Shown here: positions 7,492-16,172 of the stretch, one piece after another
Position numbering within the stretch: position 1 is the first letter of the stretch
Layout of the letters: every line of letters begins with the position of its first letter
Source: JAAZMI01 sp964603615
GTDB taxonomy: Bacteria > Bacillota > Dethiobacteria > DTU022 > UBA8154
Length of the DNA stretch: 64,000 nt
Direction: 5' to 3'
NCBI GenBank assembly: GCA_964603615.1
Contig: CAZRVU010000004.1
Location: 1-64,000, forward strand
Position numbers and translations under genes: made by a program
The notes under the pieces: generated by a model
What the model was told of the DNA's origin: nothing
Seen by the model: only the letters and a program-made list of their open reading frames with translations
Databases searched by the model: none

Positions 7492-7986
7492 CTATTGTTT
7501 ATCTGCTGCAGCCATGATGGCTTTAACAATGTTTACATAGCCTGTACAACGGCAAAGATTGCCGGCAATAGCTTCGCGTACTTCTTGTTCCGTCGGATTG
7601 GGGTTGCTGTTGAGCAAAGCTTTACCCGACAGAATCATACCGGGTGAGCAATAACCACATTGTATGGCTGTATTTTCAATAAAAGATTCCTGTAATTTAT
7701 CCAGCTTGCCGCCCTGATCTATTCCTTCAATGGTCGTTATTTCGTGCCCATCTGCTTCCAGCGCTAAAATCAGACAGGAATTAACCGGTTTACCGTCTAG
7801 CAGAACCGTACAAGCACCGCAGTCGCCCAGCTCACATCCTTTTTTTGTCCCGGTCAGATCCAGTTCATCACGCAGGGCATTGACTAGGAGGGTGTTGGCC
7901 TTAACGGTCTTGGTATAGTATTCCCCGTTCACTTTTAAAGTGATAAAATAGTACTTAATCCCGCGTTGATCTACAATCGCCTGCAT
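7492..7986 (-). CDS. Molybdenum hydroxylase 2Fe-2S subunit
   Basis: 164 residues, the small iron-sulfur subunit (CoxS/XdhC type). It carries both [2Fe-2S] sites: a plant-ferredoxin site CELGDCGAC with a fourth Cys at 71 (C51, C56, C59, C71) and the C-terminal all-helical site CGYC (110, 113) plus CRC (145, 147). It passes electrons from the Mo centre to FAD. About ten extra N-terminal residues precede the usual start of the fold. It lies 21 bp after the FAD subunit gene and 16 bp before the Mo subunit gene, so the three are one transcript in the order FAD, Fe-S, Mo. Confidence 0.93.
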   Translation of the reverse strand: MQAIVDQRGIKYYFITLKVNGEYYTKTVKANTLLVNALRDELDLTGTKKGCELGDCGACTVLLDGKPVNSCLILALEADGHEITTIEGIDQGGKLDKLQESFIENTAIQCGYCSPGMILSGKALLNSNPNPTEQEVREAIAGNLCRCTGYVNIVKAIMAAADKQ

Positions 7987-8007
7987 TTTTCCTTTTACCC
8001 CCTTTTT

Positions 8008-8874
8008 TTAAACATGGCCTTCAGAAATTGCTTTGCGCAAAGCACGTTTGGTCAAGACCCGTACCAAATCACGCCGGTATTCTGCTGAACCGCGCAAATC
8101 TGAAATAGGTTTGCTTTCTCCGGCAGCACAACTGCCCACCTCTTCTAGCAGTTCATCCGTCACTTTTTGTCCTTTAAGCTTTCCTTCGGCTTCCTTCACG
8201 CGCAAGGGAGTTGGGGCTACAGCGCCCAGGACTATGCTCGCCTCTTTGCAGACATCCCCGTCCATGGTTACAGCGACGGCTACGCCGGCCACCGCCAGAG
8301 CCCCGGAACGGCGCAGGGCAAATTTGAGGTAATTACTGCCTGTATAAGAATGATCCCTGATAATAAATTCGGTCAAAATTTCATCCGGTTTAATGACGGT
8401 TTCATTGGGACCCGTGAAAAAGTCCTCTAAAGGCATTACCCTTTCTCCCGACGCCCCGACCAGTTTGACTTCAGCACCAAGGGCAATCAGAAGGGGAGGA
8501 AGATCGGCAGAAGGAACGGCATTGACAACGTTCCCTCCTACGGTCCCCGTATTTCTGACCTGGTTGTTGGCCATTTGTTTGGCAGCATTACAGATGGAAG
8601 GGTAATTTTTCAGCAGGGCAGGCGCATCGATCAAACTATTATGCGTTGCCCTGGCCCCGATGACCACATCCTTACCATTCTCTTTAATCTCTGATAGCCC
8701 GCTTAAATTTTTAATGGATATCAGAGCCTCCGGGGAAAGAAGTTCTTGTTTCATCTTGGTTAAAACATCAGTGCCCCCGGCTAAGACCTTGGCCCCTGTT
8801 CCAAGCTTGGACAGCATCTCGCAGGCTTCAGCTAGCGTAGCCGGTGCATAATACTCAAAGTCCGGTAAGTACAT
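8008..8874 (-). CDS. Molybdenum hydroxylase FAD-binding subunit
   Basis: 288 residues, the usual CoxM/XdhB size. The FAD-binding PCMH domain is shown by LAGGTDVLTKMK near the N-terminus and TVGGNVVNAVPSADLPPLL; the C-terminal CODH-flavoprotein domain follows. It has no extra Cys-rich insert of the kind that carries a 4Fe-4S cluster in 4-hydroxybenzoyl-CoA reductase beta subunits, so a strict HcrB role is unlikely. Electrons would leave through FAD to NAD or ferredoxin. The start MYLPDFEYY is chosen because it matches family starts and has AGGGGGAT upstream; the frame could run 25 residues further but with no ribosome site. Confidence 0.9.
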   Translation of the reverse strand: MYLPDFEYYAPATLAEACEMLSKLGTGAKVLAGGTDVLTKMKQELLSPEALISIKNLSGLSEIKENGKDVVIGARATHNSLIDAPALLKNYPSICNAAKQMANNQVRNTGTVGGNVVNAVPSADLPPLLIALGAEVKLVGASGERVMPLEDFFTGPNETVIKPDEILTEFIIRDHSYTGSNYLKFALRRSGALAVAGVAVAVTMDGDVCKEASIVLGAVAPTPLRVKEAEGKLKGQKVTDELLEEVGSCAAGESKPISDLRGSAEYRRDLVRVLTKRALRKAISEGHV

Positions 8875-9038
8875 AACTATCCCCCTATCCAAAAAGTTAA
8901 ATAATTCCAGTTGTTCCGGGTTACCATGCCAGCCACATCCCATTAACACGGCAACATCAATAATTTTATGTCTCTATATCTTGTTACACACCACCCTCCT
9001 AAAAATACTTTTCTTTCTTTTATAATTATGCTATACTG

Positions 9039-9072
9039 TTTACTATAATAAACGACCGTTTTCTATAGTAAA
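9039..9072. promoter_or_regulatory. Palindromic operator candidate at the hydroxylase start site
   Basis: TTTACTATA (9039-9047) and TATAGTAAA (9064-9072) are perfect 9-bp inverted arms separated by 16 bp. On the leftward strand the palindrome begins at the end of the -10 box and covers the probable transcription start, a classic repressor position. The divergent IclR regulator is the obvious candidate to bind it. Confidence 0.55.
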
Positions 9073-9100
9073 TTATAAAGCACTGTTGAGGCGCTGTCAA
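9072..9100 (-). promoter_or_regulatory. Consensus sigma-A promoter of the hydroxylase operon
   Basis: On the leftward strand TTGACA (9100-9095) and TATAAT (9077-9072) are both perfect and exactly 17 bp apart. It lies about 200 bp upstream of the FAD-subunit start. Confidence 0.8.
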
Positions 9101-9134
9101 GCAAAATATTAAAAATTAATGCTTAAGAATGAAC

Positions 9135-9161
9135 TGTCTGGATATTTGAAATATCTGGACA
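9135..9161. promoter_or_regulatory. Second palindrome upstream of the -35
   Basis: GATATTT-G-AAATATC is a perfect odd palindrome (9141-9155), flanked by TGTC and GACA in matching positions. It lies some 35 bp upstream of the -35 of the hydroxylase promoter, suited to a second regulator or second dimer site. Confidence 0.45.
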
Positions 9162-9300
9162 CTCTTTAAAAACCGCCTTAAACCGTTAGAAATTATAACC
9201 GCTATCTATTAAAAACAGGTGGCTACAAGAAATTTAATAGGTTGCTGTTAAAAATGCATACCAGGCATAAACCAAGTAAAATATTTTGAAACGGTTCACA

Positions 9301-9344
9301 TAAAATACTTTTAAAATACTTTTAAAATACTTTAAAAATACTTT
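9301..9344. repeat. Four tandem 11-bp A-tract repeats in the iclR leader
   Basis: TAAAATACTTT occurs three times exactly and a fourth time as AAAAATACTTT, in strict 11-bp register. The A-tracts are therefore spaced by about one helical turn, which should bend the DNA. A fifth copy falls inside the first codons of the regulator (9373-9383). Confidence 0.75.
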
Positions 9345-9363
9345 AATAGAAAGATGAACGATT

Positions 9364-10176
9364 ATGACTAAAAAAAATACTTTAACTAAAAAGAATACCG
9401 GGTATAATGCCCCCATCCTTTACAGAGCTTTCTCTATTTTGGATGAAATAGCACGTTCACCCTCCGAATTGGGTATTAGCGATCTGTCCCGGCAGTTGTC
9501 CATTCCCAAGAGCACTGTGCATGGTATCGCACAAGCGCTGATGGAGATCGGCGCCCTGCAACAAAGCAAAAAAACAAACAAATTTGAGCTAGGCCCAACA
9601 ATGGCCCGCCTGGGCAACCAGGCCCTTGCCGGTATAAATATCAGGGCTACGGCACGCCCTTACATGGATCAACTGAGCAAGGAATACAAAGTAACTGTTT
9701 TTATGGGGATTTTTAACGAATACGGTATCACCATCATCGAAAAAGCCGACAGTCCCTTAGAACTAAAGATCTCCGCACCAATAGGGACGCGCATTCCAAT
9801 ATTTGCCGGGGCCACCGGTAAAGTTTTTCTGGCTGGTATGAGGAAAAAGATGCTCGATAAAATATTGAAAGAAAGATCCATACCTAAATTTACTGAAAAC
9901 TCGATCACCGATCCGGGTAAATATTGCCTCGAGCTGGAAAAAGTGCGCCGGTCGGGCCATGCCTATGACTTTGAGGAATATATACAAGGGGTCAACGCCA
10001 TCAGCGTGCCTTTGCTGCCCGATCCCTGGGGATGGCCGACAGCAGCCTTATGGTTAGTAGGTTTTGGCTGTTCTTTTCAAGGTGAAAAACTTGAAGAATC
10101 CGTAGATGCGACCAAACAGGCGGCAGCCGAAATAGAAAATATTCTTAAAGAAACGACCGTAACGGTCCACGCATAA
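9364..10176 (+). CDS. IclR-family transcriptional regulator
   Basis: 270 residues. Residues 15-75 are a winged helix-turn-helix (ILYRAFSILDEIA, LGISDLSRQLSIPKSTVHGI), then an IclR effector domain with the typical stretch from YMDQLSKEYKVTVFMGIF to GVNAISVPLL. IclR proteins bind small organic acids or aromatic compounds and mostly regulate neighbouring catabolic genes; the divergent molybdenum hydroxylase operon is the likely target. Its first residues repeat themselves (KKNTLTKKNT), an extension of the A-rich repeat array in front of the gene. The ribosome site is weak (GAAAGATGAACG), and a five-codon frame starts just before it. Confidence 0.9.
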   Translation: MTKKNTLTKKNTGYNAPILYRAFSILDEIARSPSELGISDLSRQLSIPKSTVHGIAQALMEIGALQQSKKTNKFELGPTMARLGNQALAGINIRATARPYMDQLSKEYKVTVFMGIFNEYGITIIEKADSPLELKISAPIGTRIPIFAGATGKVFLAGMRKKMLDKILKERSIPKFTENSITDPGKYCLELEKVRRSGHAYDFEEYIQGVNAISVPLLPDPWGWPTAALWLVGFGCSFQGEKLEESVDATKQAAAEIENILKETTVTVHA

Positions 10177-10242
10177 GACGGGTAAAAAGCGCCCGGGATT
10201 AAACACGCAGGGGCTAACCGTTCAATTGAAGGGAATATTCTC

Positions 10243-10608
10243 CTAGGCATCCCCTTTTTTACTGGCGCCCCAGTTTTCCAGCAGATGACGGCGCATAACC
10301 GCCAGATTCTGAAAAATGCGCACACCAAAAGCAAAAATGGCGGCGTAATATATTTCCGCACCCAGGCGATCGCCCAGGTAGGTAAGAGCAGCAGCTAAGA
10401 GGGCATTACAAAAAAAACCGCTGATGAAGATAACAGATTCAAAATGGCCTTCTATATTAGCCCGCAAACCACCAAAAACAGAGTCTAATGCAGCCATGAT
10501 TGCCACTGCCATGTAACGCGCATATACCGCCGGAAAGGTGAAGGGGAAAATAAGGCCTAAAACCACACCCGCCACCAGCCCCAACAGGGGAAGCAAAGAA
10601 ACGATCAA
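10243..10608 (-). CDS. sbp: Small basic protein Sbp (DUF1290 membrane protein)
   Basis: 121 residues with three to four hydrophobic helices, beginning MIVSLLPLLGLVAGVVLGLI and containing ALDSVFGGLRA and FGVRIFQNLAVMRR, the hallmark of the Sbp/DUF1290 family. In Bacillus sbp lies in the cell-division cluster next to DUF881 genes and before ftsA-ftsZ; the function is unknown. Here it overlaps the end of the DUF881 gene by four bases, so they are translationally coupled, but no fts genes follow. The gene ends close to the converging iclR gene. Confidence 0.88.
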   Translation of the reverse strand: MIVSLLPLLGLVAGVVLGLIFPFTFPAVYARYMAVAIMAALDSVFGGLRANIEGHFESVIFISGFFCNALLAAALTYLGDRLGAEIYYAAIFAFGVRIFQNLAVMRRHLLENWGASKKGDA

Positions 10609-11393
10609 TTCTGGCCCTCCTTTTCCCTTTTATCGCCTTTGTCACTATCACCTTTGTCTTCTGCCTTTTCAGTTCCATCTAGCGGCCGTGCGTACTGGAA
10701 GGGATGGCTCTCCACGTACGCCGGCAGGGTCAGGTTATCTGCTTTTTGTGTCTGGATCTGAATGCCCCAAAAGCGAAAAGTTTCCATAATCCCGCCCCGC
10801 ATGTTCAAAGACGCCTCTAAAATCTCCGGGGAACCAATGGCTTGCAGTATATACGGCGGGGCAATGCGCGTATTGTTTACAGAGATAGTCGGACCGGCGC
10901 AACGGATTTCAGTGGAGCCCACCACCCGCTGATCATTAATCGCAATCGCCTCTGCCCCCGCCGCTTTAAGTTCGTTAACCAGTTTCAGTAGATCGTCATC
11001 GTGAATCAAAAAAAGGTTGGGGTCCTGTCCCGGTTGCACTGCCAGTGTGCTATCGTTTAAAGTGATGGTGATCCCGGGGCCCTGCAGGAGCGTAAGCCCG
11101 GCAGCCGCTCGCACCTGCTTTAGCTCTTCCTGCACGACCGCGGCCGTGCTTTTGGCATGAAGCAGATCGTCAATCTGCCCTGTAAGTTTTTGTACCTGAC
11201 TGCGCAGGGCATCGCGCTCGGATTCAGCTTGTTTGAGTAGGTCAGTCATCTCTTCCAGCCTTTTAGTTGGAATATCGCCCTTGATGCCGGCCTGTGTGCG
11301 AAACTGCGCAGTAAGGGTAAGGCCCAGGATAATACAAACCAGGGTGATCCAGACCAAATTGCTCCGCTTCAACTTTGAAGATACCCCCTCCAA
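10605..11393 (-). CDS. DUF881-family membrane-anchored protein (YlxW/YlxX type)
   Basis: 262 residues: one N-terminal membrane helix (LVWITLVCIILGLTLTAQ), a coiled coil of about 40 residues (KRLEEMTDLLKQAESERDAL), then a DUF881 domain with the characteristic GPGITITLNDS, LLKLVNELKAAGAEAIAIN and RIAPPYILQAIG. A Lys/Asp/Glu-rich tail ends the protein. The domain is expected outside the membrane. In Bacillus the paralogues sit between divIB and ftsA, which suggests a link to division or envelope growth, not proven. Confidence 0.88.
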   Translation of the reverse strand: MEGVSSKLKRSNLVWITLVCIILGLTLTAQFRTQAGIKGDIPTKRLEEMTDLLKQAESERDALRSQVQKLTGQIDDLLHAKSTAAVVQEELKQVRAAAGLTLLQGPGITITLNDSTLAVQPGQDPNLFLIHDDDLLKLVNELKAAGAEAIAINDQRVVGSTEIRCAGPTISVNNTRIAPPYILQAIGSPEILEASLNMRGGIMETFRFWGIQIQTQKADNLTLPAYVESHPFQYARPLDGTEKAEDKGDSDKGDKREKEGQN

Positions 11394-11589
11394 AATGATT
11401 ACGCTTAATAATTATAGCATACATTTCCGGGCACAACAGCACCGGGGCTTGGCAAAAAATACCTGGCGCTTCATTTTCCCTTTTACAGTAAAGCACAATA
11501 AAGTAAAAGGCCATGGCAAATTAAAGCTTGTTGTTCTTACTATTAGCTATTTTGGAAGTGTAATCCTGCCGGTAAAAAGTGGAGGAAAT

Positions 11590-11612
11590 AAAAAAAACCG
11601 GCCGTAGCCGGT
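11590..11612 (-). terminator. Terminator of the holin-like gene
   Basis: ACCGGC-CGTA-GCCGGT forms a perfect six-pair hairpin; on the leftward strand it is followed by eight T residues. Confidence 0.8.
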
Positions 11613-11640
11613 AGGAAAGAATTTATAAGCCCTTTGCTGT

Positions 11641-11931
11641 TTATAGCTCATTGTTATTTTTTATTTCTTTTTTACAGGTAAACAACTGGACTGTTTCTTT
11701 TGCCCCGGAATAAAGGCCCACAGCGCTCAAGCCGACGATCAAACCAATGATCACCGCTTCATACCAGGTATTTTGATTGTAAAAGTAATAGCCGAGCGAA
11801 ATTAAAAGCCCAAAAAATAGGGATAAAAGGGGGCAATACTTTTCTCTCAATCCCAGCCTTTTGGCGACTTCCACCAGGCCCAGGACAACCGCAATCGCAG
11901 AGGCACCTCCAACCATTTGCATACTGGACAC
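11641..11931 (-). CDS. Small holin-like membrane protein
   Basis: 96 residues with three hydrophobic segments (about 7-20, 30-50, 57-78) and a basic tail. The layout and wording (VLGLVEVAKRLGL, CPLLSLFFGLLISLGYY, EAVIIGLIVGLSAVGLYSGAKE) resemble small phage-type holins found alone in many Clostridia, often near amidases or in sporulation contexts. No lysin gene is next to it, so a lysis role is not supported by context. The start is GTG five bases after AAGGAGGAG; an internal ATG at codon 4 is too far from that site. It has its own terminator. Confidence 0.55.
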   Translation of the reverse strand: MSSMQMVGGASAIAVVLGLVEVAKRLGLREKYCPLLSLFFGLLISLGYYFYNQNTWYEAVIIGLIVGLSAVGLYSGAKETVQLFTCKKEIKNNNEL

Positions 11932-12003
11932 AAACTCTCCTCCTTAAAGGTCTGGCCGGACCTAAAACCCTTCAACCGGTTGATACCCAGCAGCGCTACG
12001 TTC

Positions 12004-12035
12004 CTAAAAAAGCTGCTGGCCACCGGAGGCCAGGC
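12004..12035 (-). terminator. Terminator ending the ispE-to-mfd block
   Basis: CTGGCC (12016-12021) and GGCCAG (12028-12033) close on a six-base loop; on the leftward strand GCAGC and then TTTTTT follow. It lies about 165 bp after the zinc-ribbon gene and before the holin-like gene. Confidence 0.65.
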
Positions 12036-12200
12036 CCAAACTTATCTAGCCGTTTGCTCCAGGTTATGCTTCCCTTATTTGTTTGTTCATCGTTGCATCT
12101 TTTTTTTAAATAAAAGTTGCTTTTTCTGCTGTTCTTCCAGTTGCTTTTAATCCTACCCTGGCCGTTTCCTTTCCCGCTATCTTTTTCGCCAGCTTCCCTA

Positions 12201-12371
12201 CTACTTTACCTGTTGTTTTTCTTGCTGTTTTTTCTGCAACTTTTCCTGTTGCTCTTTTTGCATTTCTTCCTGTTCGCAACCCGGGCAGAGCACCCTGCTA
12301 ATGCCCCCTTTCCAGAGCAAACAATCCCCTTCTGTTTTTCTTCCACAGCGCTGGCAAGCTTGCGTCGGCAT
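12201..12371 (-). CDS. 56-residue zinc-ribbon protein downstream of mfd
   Basis: A short gene that is easy to miss. It starts 29 bp after the mfd stop with ribosome site GAAGGG. Residues 6-32 hold two Cys pairs, CQRC (6, 9) and CPGC (29, 32), 20 residues apart, the layout of a zinc ribbon. Residues 33-56 are almost only Gln, Glu and Lys (EQEEMQKEQQEKLQKKQQEK), a charged helix. No family name is recognised. Its place suggests it is transcribed with mfd. Confidence 0.6.
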   Translation of the reverse strand: MPTQACQRCGRKTEGDCLLWKGGISRVLCPGCEQEEMQKEQQEKLQKKQQEKQQVK

Positions 12372-12400
12372 CGGTTTTTTCCTACCCTTCTTAGAAAACT

Positions 12401-15400
12401 CTAAATAAATTCTTCCAGGATCTGAATCAAGTACTGCAGGTACTCCTTTTCTGTTCCCTGAAAGCTCCTAACCCTCAGGGCCACTGTTTTACCAGCATGC
12501 AAAGAAAGGTTTTGACGATGGCGGCTGACTAACTGCCAAAGATCCTCGCTTTGAAAACTTTTTCCCTGCTGGAATTTAAGCTTCACCTGGCCTTTTTGCT
12601 GTTCTATGCTTTCTACATTCCTTTCGCGGGCCAACTGGCGCAGGCGCATCACTAAAAGCAAGTTTTCAACCGGTGGTTGCAGGTTCCCAAAACGATCCTT
12701 AAGCTCCACCATCATATCTTGCAGTTCTTCTTTACTATCCAGAATGGCAATGCGACGGTAAAGCTCGATTTTTTGCTGCTGGTTGGGTATATAAGTAGAG
12801 GGAAGATAGGCATTGATATTTAAATCGATCTTCACATCGGCCTCCCGTGGCGATGCTGCTACCGGCTGCCCCTTCATACTGCCAATCGTCTGCTCCAGCA
12901 AACGGCAATAAAGTTCGTAACCAACGGCCATCATCGAACCATGCTGTTCCGGGCCAAGGAGATTGCCGGCACCCCTGATCTCTAAATCGCGCAGGGCAAT
13001 TTTAAAACCAGAACCCAGTTCTGTAAATTCCTTGATCGCCCGCAACCTTTTAACGGCATCTTCTGTCATAACCTTATCTTTCCTATACGTCAAATAGCAA
13101 TAAGCAAGACGATTGGAGCGGCCCACCCGCCCCCTTAGCTGGTAAAGCTGGGCCAGCCCAAAATGATCCGCATCGTAGATGACCATCGTATTCACATTGG
13201 GAATATCCAGCCCGGCTTCAACGATGGTCGTGCTGATCAGTATATCGCATTCACGGTGTAAAAACTTGTGCATGACCTTCGCCAGCTCCTGCTCGTGCAT
13301 CTGGCCATGGGCAACCGCAATACTAGCCCCCGGCAGCAACTCCTGCAACCTCTTAGCCCATTTTTCAATAGTTTGGACGCGATTATAAATGAAGTAAACC
13401 TGGCCGCCGCGGTTTAGTTCACGCTGGATAGCCTCACGGACCAGGCCGGAAGAGTACTCCACAACATAAGTTTGTATTGGATAGCGATTTTCCGGCGGCG
13501 TATCGATCACGCTCAGGTCGCGAGCACCGGAAAGCGCCATATGCAAGGTGCGGGGAATAGGCGTGGCTGTCATACTTAAAACATCTACATCCTGGCGGAT
13601 CATCTTTAATTTTTCTTTATGCCGCACACCGAAACGGTGTTCTTCATCGATAATTAAAAGGCCCAGATCCCGGAAGCCGATATCCCTGGAAAGAAGCCGG
13701 TGTGTCCCTACGACGATATCAACGACACCAGCCTTCAATTCCCGGATTACTTTTTTCTGTTCATGGGCACTGCGAAAACGGCTCAACTGTTCCACCTTCA
13801 AGGGAAAACCGGCGAAGCGCCCCAGAAAATTTTCATAATGCTGCTGTGCAAGGATAGTCGTGGGAACCAAAAAAGCAACCTGTTTGCTGTCGAGCACGGC
13901 CTTAAAAGCTGCCCGTAGAGCCACCTCTGTTTTTCCATAACCGACATCACCGCAAAGAAGGCGATCCATGGGACGATCGTGTTCCATGTCTTTCTTCACA
14001 TCCTGGATAGCCCGCAACTGGTCTGGTGTCTCTTCATAAGGAAAGCGCTCTTCAAAATCATTTTGCCAGGTCTGATCGACAGAAAAGGCATACCCGCTGA
14101 CTGCCTCACGGGCGGCATAAAGCGAAAGCAGCTCCCGGGCCAGATCCTGCACAGAAGCTTTGACCCGGTTTTTTACGCGGATCCATTCCTGGCCGCCCAG
14201 GGAAGAAACTTTGGGTTGCCGCCCCTCACCTCCAACATATCTTTGCAAGAAATCGATTTGTTCTACGGGGAGAAAAAGTTTATCTTCCCCGGCATATTTT
14301 ATATAAAGGTAGTCGCGGGTCACTTCGTTGACCTCCATAGTGCGAATACCCATGTATCTTCCAATACCGTGTTGTTCGTGAACGATCAGGTCGCCGATTT
14401 TTATCTCTTGGAATTCCCGCAGGGGGCTTTTTTCTTTGCTCGTTGTCCATTTTCTCTTTTTTCTCTGCACGGGCAAAATATTTTGATCCGCCAGGACAAC
14501 GAGGCGCAATGCGGGCAGTACAAAGCCATTCTCCAGCCGTCCGGTAATTATTTTAATGTGTTTCTCCTTACTTCTACCACCTTCAACCTTTTTCGACGGA
14601 AGGGTGTCCGCAGCTTTTTTTGTAGCCGGTTTTAGCTCCTGGCCATTATAAAGTTTCTCCAGCAGGCTTTCCTTTTCTACGGGAAAAACAGCACTTAATT
14701 TTAGCTCCGCTAACATTTTCTGCATCATAGCGGCTCTTTTTTTTCCGTCACACATGAGAAATATTTCGTAACCAAGGGTCCACCAGTTTTTTAGCTCATC
14801 TTTAAAAAGATGCGGGCGCCCCATAAAAGAGGGAACTTCATGGGCTTGAACATTCGTGGTGCCAGAAACGGGAATATATGGCAGGCGGCGGGAAAAAGAA
14901 GCCAGCGCAATAATATTTAACACGCTCTTTTGCAAAATATCTTTAAGGGCCCAGCAGATCTGCACCTGACCGGGCAAAATGTCGCCCTGCAACAACAATT
15001 CAGTCTGGTAGCCCTGCAACTCTTTTAAAAGGGAATCTTCCACGGTTACTACTTTTTCTGGTTCATCCCAGAAAAAAAGCCCTTCCGTAGGGAAATAATC
15101 TAAGAGGGTGGAGGACTGCTCATAAAAATAAGTAATATATTGTTCTATCCCGTCAAAATAACCAAAATTCCGTAGTTTTACGAGATGGTTTTCTACTTTT
15201 GTCCGCAACCTATCCGCTGCCCTGGTCTGATTTTTAGCCTTCAACTGCCCGGCAACTTTCTCCACTTCTGCAGCAAGCGTTTTGGCCCCTTCTTGAAGGG
15301 AGGCCGCACTCAAAATGATTTCGCGTGCCGGCAGGATTGAAATAGCCGGAATTGCTTCCAGGGAGCGCTGGCTCTCCGCATCAAAAAAACGGATGGACTC

Positions 15401-16006
15401 CACTTCTTCATCGAAAAATGAAATGCGCAGCGGCAGGGCAGTATAAAGAGGAAATATATCTACAATATCCCCCCTAACACTGAAAGAACCCTCGCTCTCT
15501 GTCAGCTCTGTTCTTTCGTAACCCATCTCCACAAGATTCTGTAAGAAATGCTCCCAGTTTACGCCAAGGCCAACCTTAATTTCCAGGCGCCTTTCCATCC
15601 AAAGTTGTGCCGGAGTCAATTTGCTGAGCAAGGCCGGGAGCGGGACTATAACTATCAGCCTTTGCCCTACCACCAGTCTTTCCAATACTTTCAGGCGTTG
15701 CTGCAAAATTTCTTTGCTTTGCGTTAAAATTTCATCTGCATAAAAAAAATCTTTCCCCGGGAAAAGATACACTTCCTGTCCCGGCAAAAATGCCCTGATC
15801 TCCTCATAAAGCCTCTCTGCCCTGGCCATATCCCCGGTCAGGACCAGTGCCGTTTGAGATGCACTGTTGGCCAGGGCCGCTATAAAAAAACTGCGCTGTG
15901 AACCCTCTAACCCGGTAACAAGTTGGGCACCGCCTTTTTCTAAAGGCTTCAATAAAGAAATAAAAGAAGGATCTTCCGGCCATTTTTTTAATAAATTATC
16001 GTACAA
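12401..16006 (-). CDS. mfd: Transcription-repair coupling factor Mfd
   Basis: 1201 residues, full length. N-terminal UvrB-like domains (GSQRSFFIAALANSA, LFPGKDFFYADE) lead to the RNA-polymerase-interacting domain (GDLIVHEQHGIGRYMGI), then the RecG-like translocase: Walker A GDVGYGKTEVA, DEEH box LLIIDEEHRFG, motif III SMTATPIPRTL, motif V/VI ISTTIVEAGLDIPN and QLRGRVGRS, and the C-terminal TRCF autoinhibitory domain. It removes RNA polymerase stalled at DNA lesions and recruits UvrA. It ends the Firmicute block glmU-prs-ctc-pth-mfd. The start is TTG after AGGGGGT. Confidence 0.97.
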   Translation of the reverse strand: MYDNLLKKWPEDPSFISLLKPLEKGGAQLVTGLEGSQRSFFIAALANSASQTALVLTGDMARAERLYEEIRAFLPGQEVYLFPGKDFFYADEILTQSKEILQQRLKVLERLVVGQRLIVIVPLPALLSKLTPAQLWMERRLEIKVGLGVNWEHFLQNLVEMGYERTELTESEGSFSVRGDIVDIFPLYTALPLRISFFDEEVESIRFFDAESQRSLEAIPAISILPAREIILSAASLQEGAKTLAAEVEKVAGQLKAKNQTRAADRLRTKVENHLVKLRNFGYFDGIEQYITYFYEQSSTLLDYFPTEGLFFWDEPEKVVTVEDSLLKELQGYQTELLLQGDILPGQVQICWALKDILQKSVLNIIALASFSRRLPYIPVSGTTNVQAHEVPSFMGRPHLFKDELKNWWTLGYEIFLMCDGKKRAAMMQKMLAELKLSAVFPVEKESLLEKLYNGQELKPATKKAADTLPSKKVEGGRSKEKHIKIITGRLENGFVLPALRLVVLADQNILPVQRKKRKWTTSKEKSPLREFQEIKIGDLIVHEQHGIGRYMGIRTMEVNEVTRDYLYIKYAGEDKLFLPVEQIDFLQRYVGGEGRQPKVSSLGGQEWIRVKNRVKASVQDLARELLSLYAAREAVSGYAFSVDQTWQNDFEERFPYEETPDQLRAIQDVKKDMEHDRPMDRLLCGDVGYGKTEVALRAAFKAVLDSKQVAFLVPTTILAQQHYENFLGRFAGFPLKVEQLSRFRSAHEQKKVIRELKAGVVDIVVGTHRLLSRDIGFRDLGLLIIDEEHRFGVRHKEKLKMIRQDVDVLSMTATPIPRTLHMALSGARDLSVIDTPPENRYPIQTYVVEYSSGLVREAIQRELNRGGQVYFIYNRVQTIEKWAKRLQELLPGASIAVAHGQMHEQELAKVMHKFLHRECDILISTTIVEAGLDIPNVNTMVIYDADHFGLAQLYQLRGRVGRSNRLAYCYLTYRKDKVMTEDAVKRLRAIKEFTELGSGFKIALRDLEIRGAGNLLGPEQHGSMMAVGYELYCRLLEQTIGSMKGQPVAASPREADVKIDLNINAYLPSTYIPNQQQKIELYRRIAILDSKEELQDMMVELKDRFGNLQPPVENLLLVMRLRQLARERNVESIEQQKGQVKLKFQQGKSFQSEDLWQLVSRHRQNLSLHAGKTVALRVRSFQGTEKEYLQYLIQILEEFI

Positions 16007-16047
16007 AACTTTTACCCCCTACAAGCAATAACCACAAATAGGCCTTA

Positions 16048-16078
16048 ATCTTTAAACTTAATTCAACAGTTTAAAGAT
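16048..16078. promoter_or_regulatory. Perfect AT-rich inverted repeat between pth and mfd
   Basis: ATCTTTAAACT and AGTTTAAAGAT are 11-bp perfect arms around a nine-base loop. No T run follows on the leftward strand, so an operator or mRNA-stability hairpin is more likely than a terminator. Confidence 0.4.
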
Positions 16079-16172
16079 CAAAGCCCGCAAATCTTACCGG
16101 CAGCATTATCCCTAATACCCGAATTTTTTGTCAAATGCACGATCTAGCCTTTTATATTATATTTATATTTGA

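Noticed and set aside
12117..12404. Rightward frame rich in Leu and Phe, looking like a membrane protein
   Set aside because: It is the antisense of the zinc-ribbon gene's Gln/Lys-rich tail and the mfd end; the composition is an artefact.
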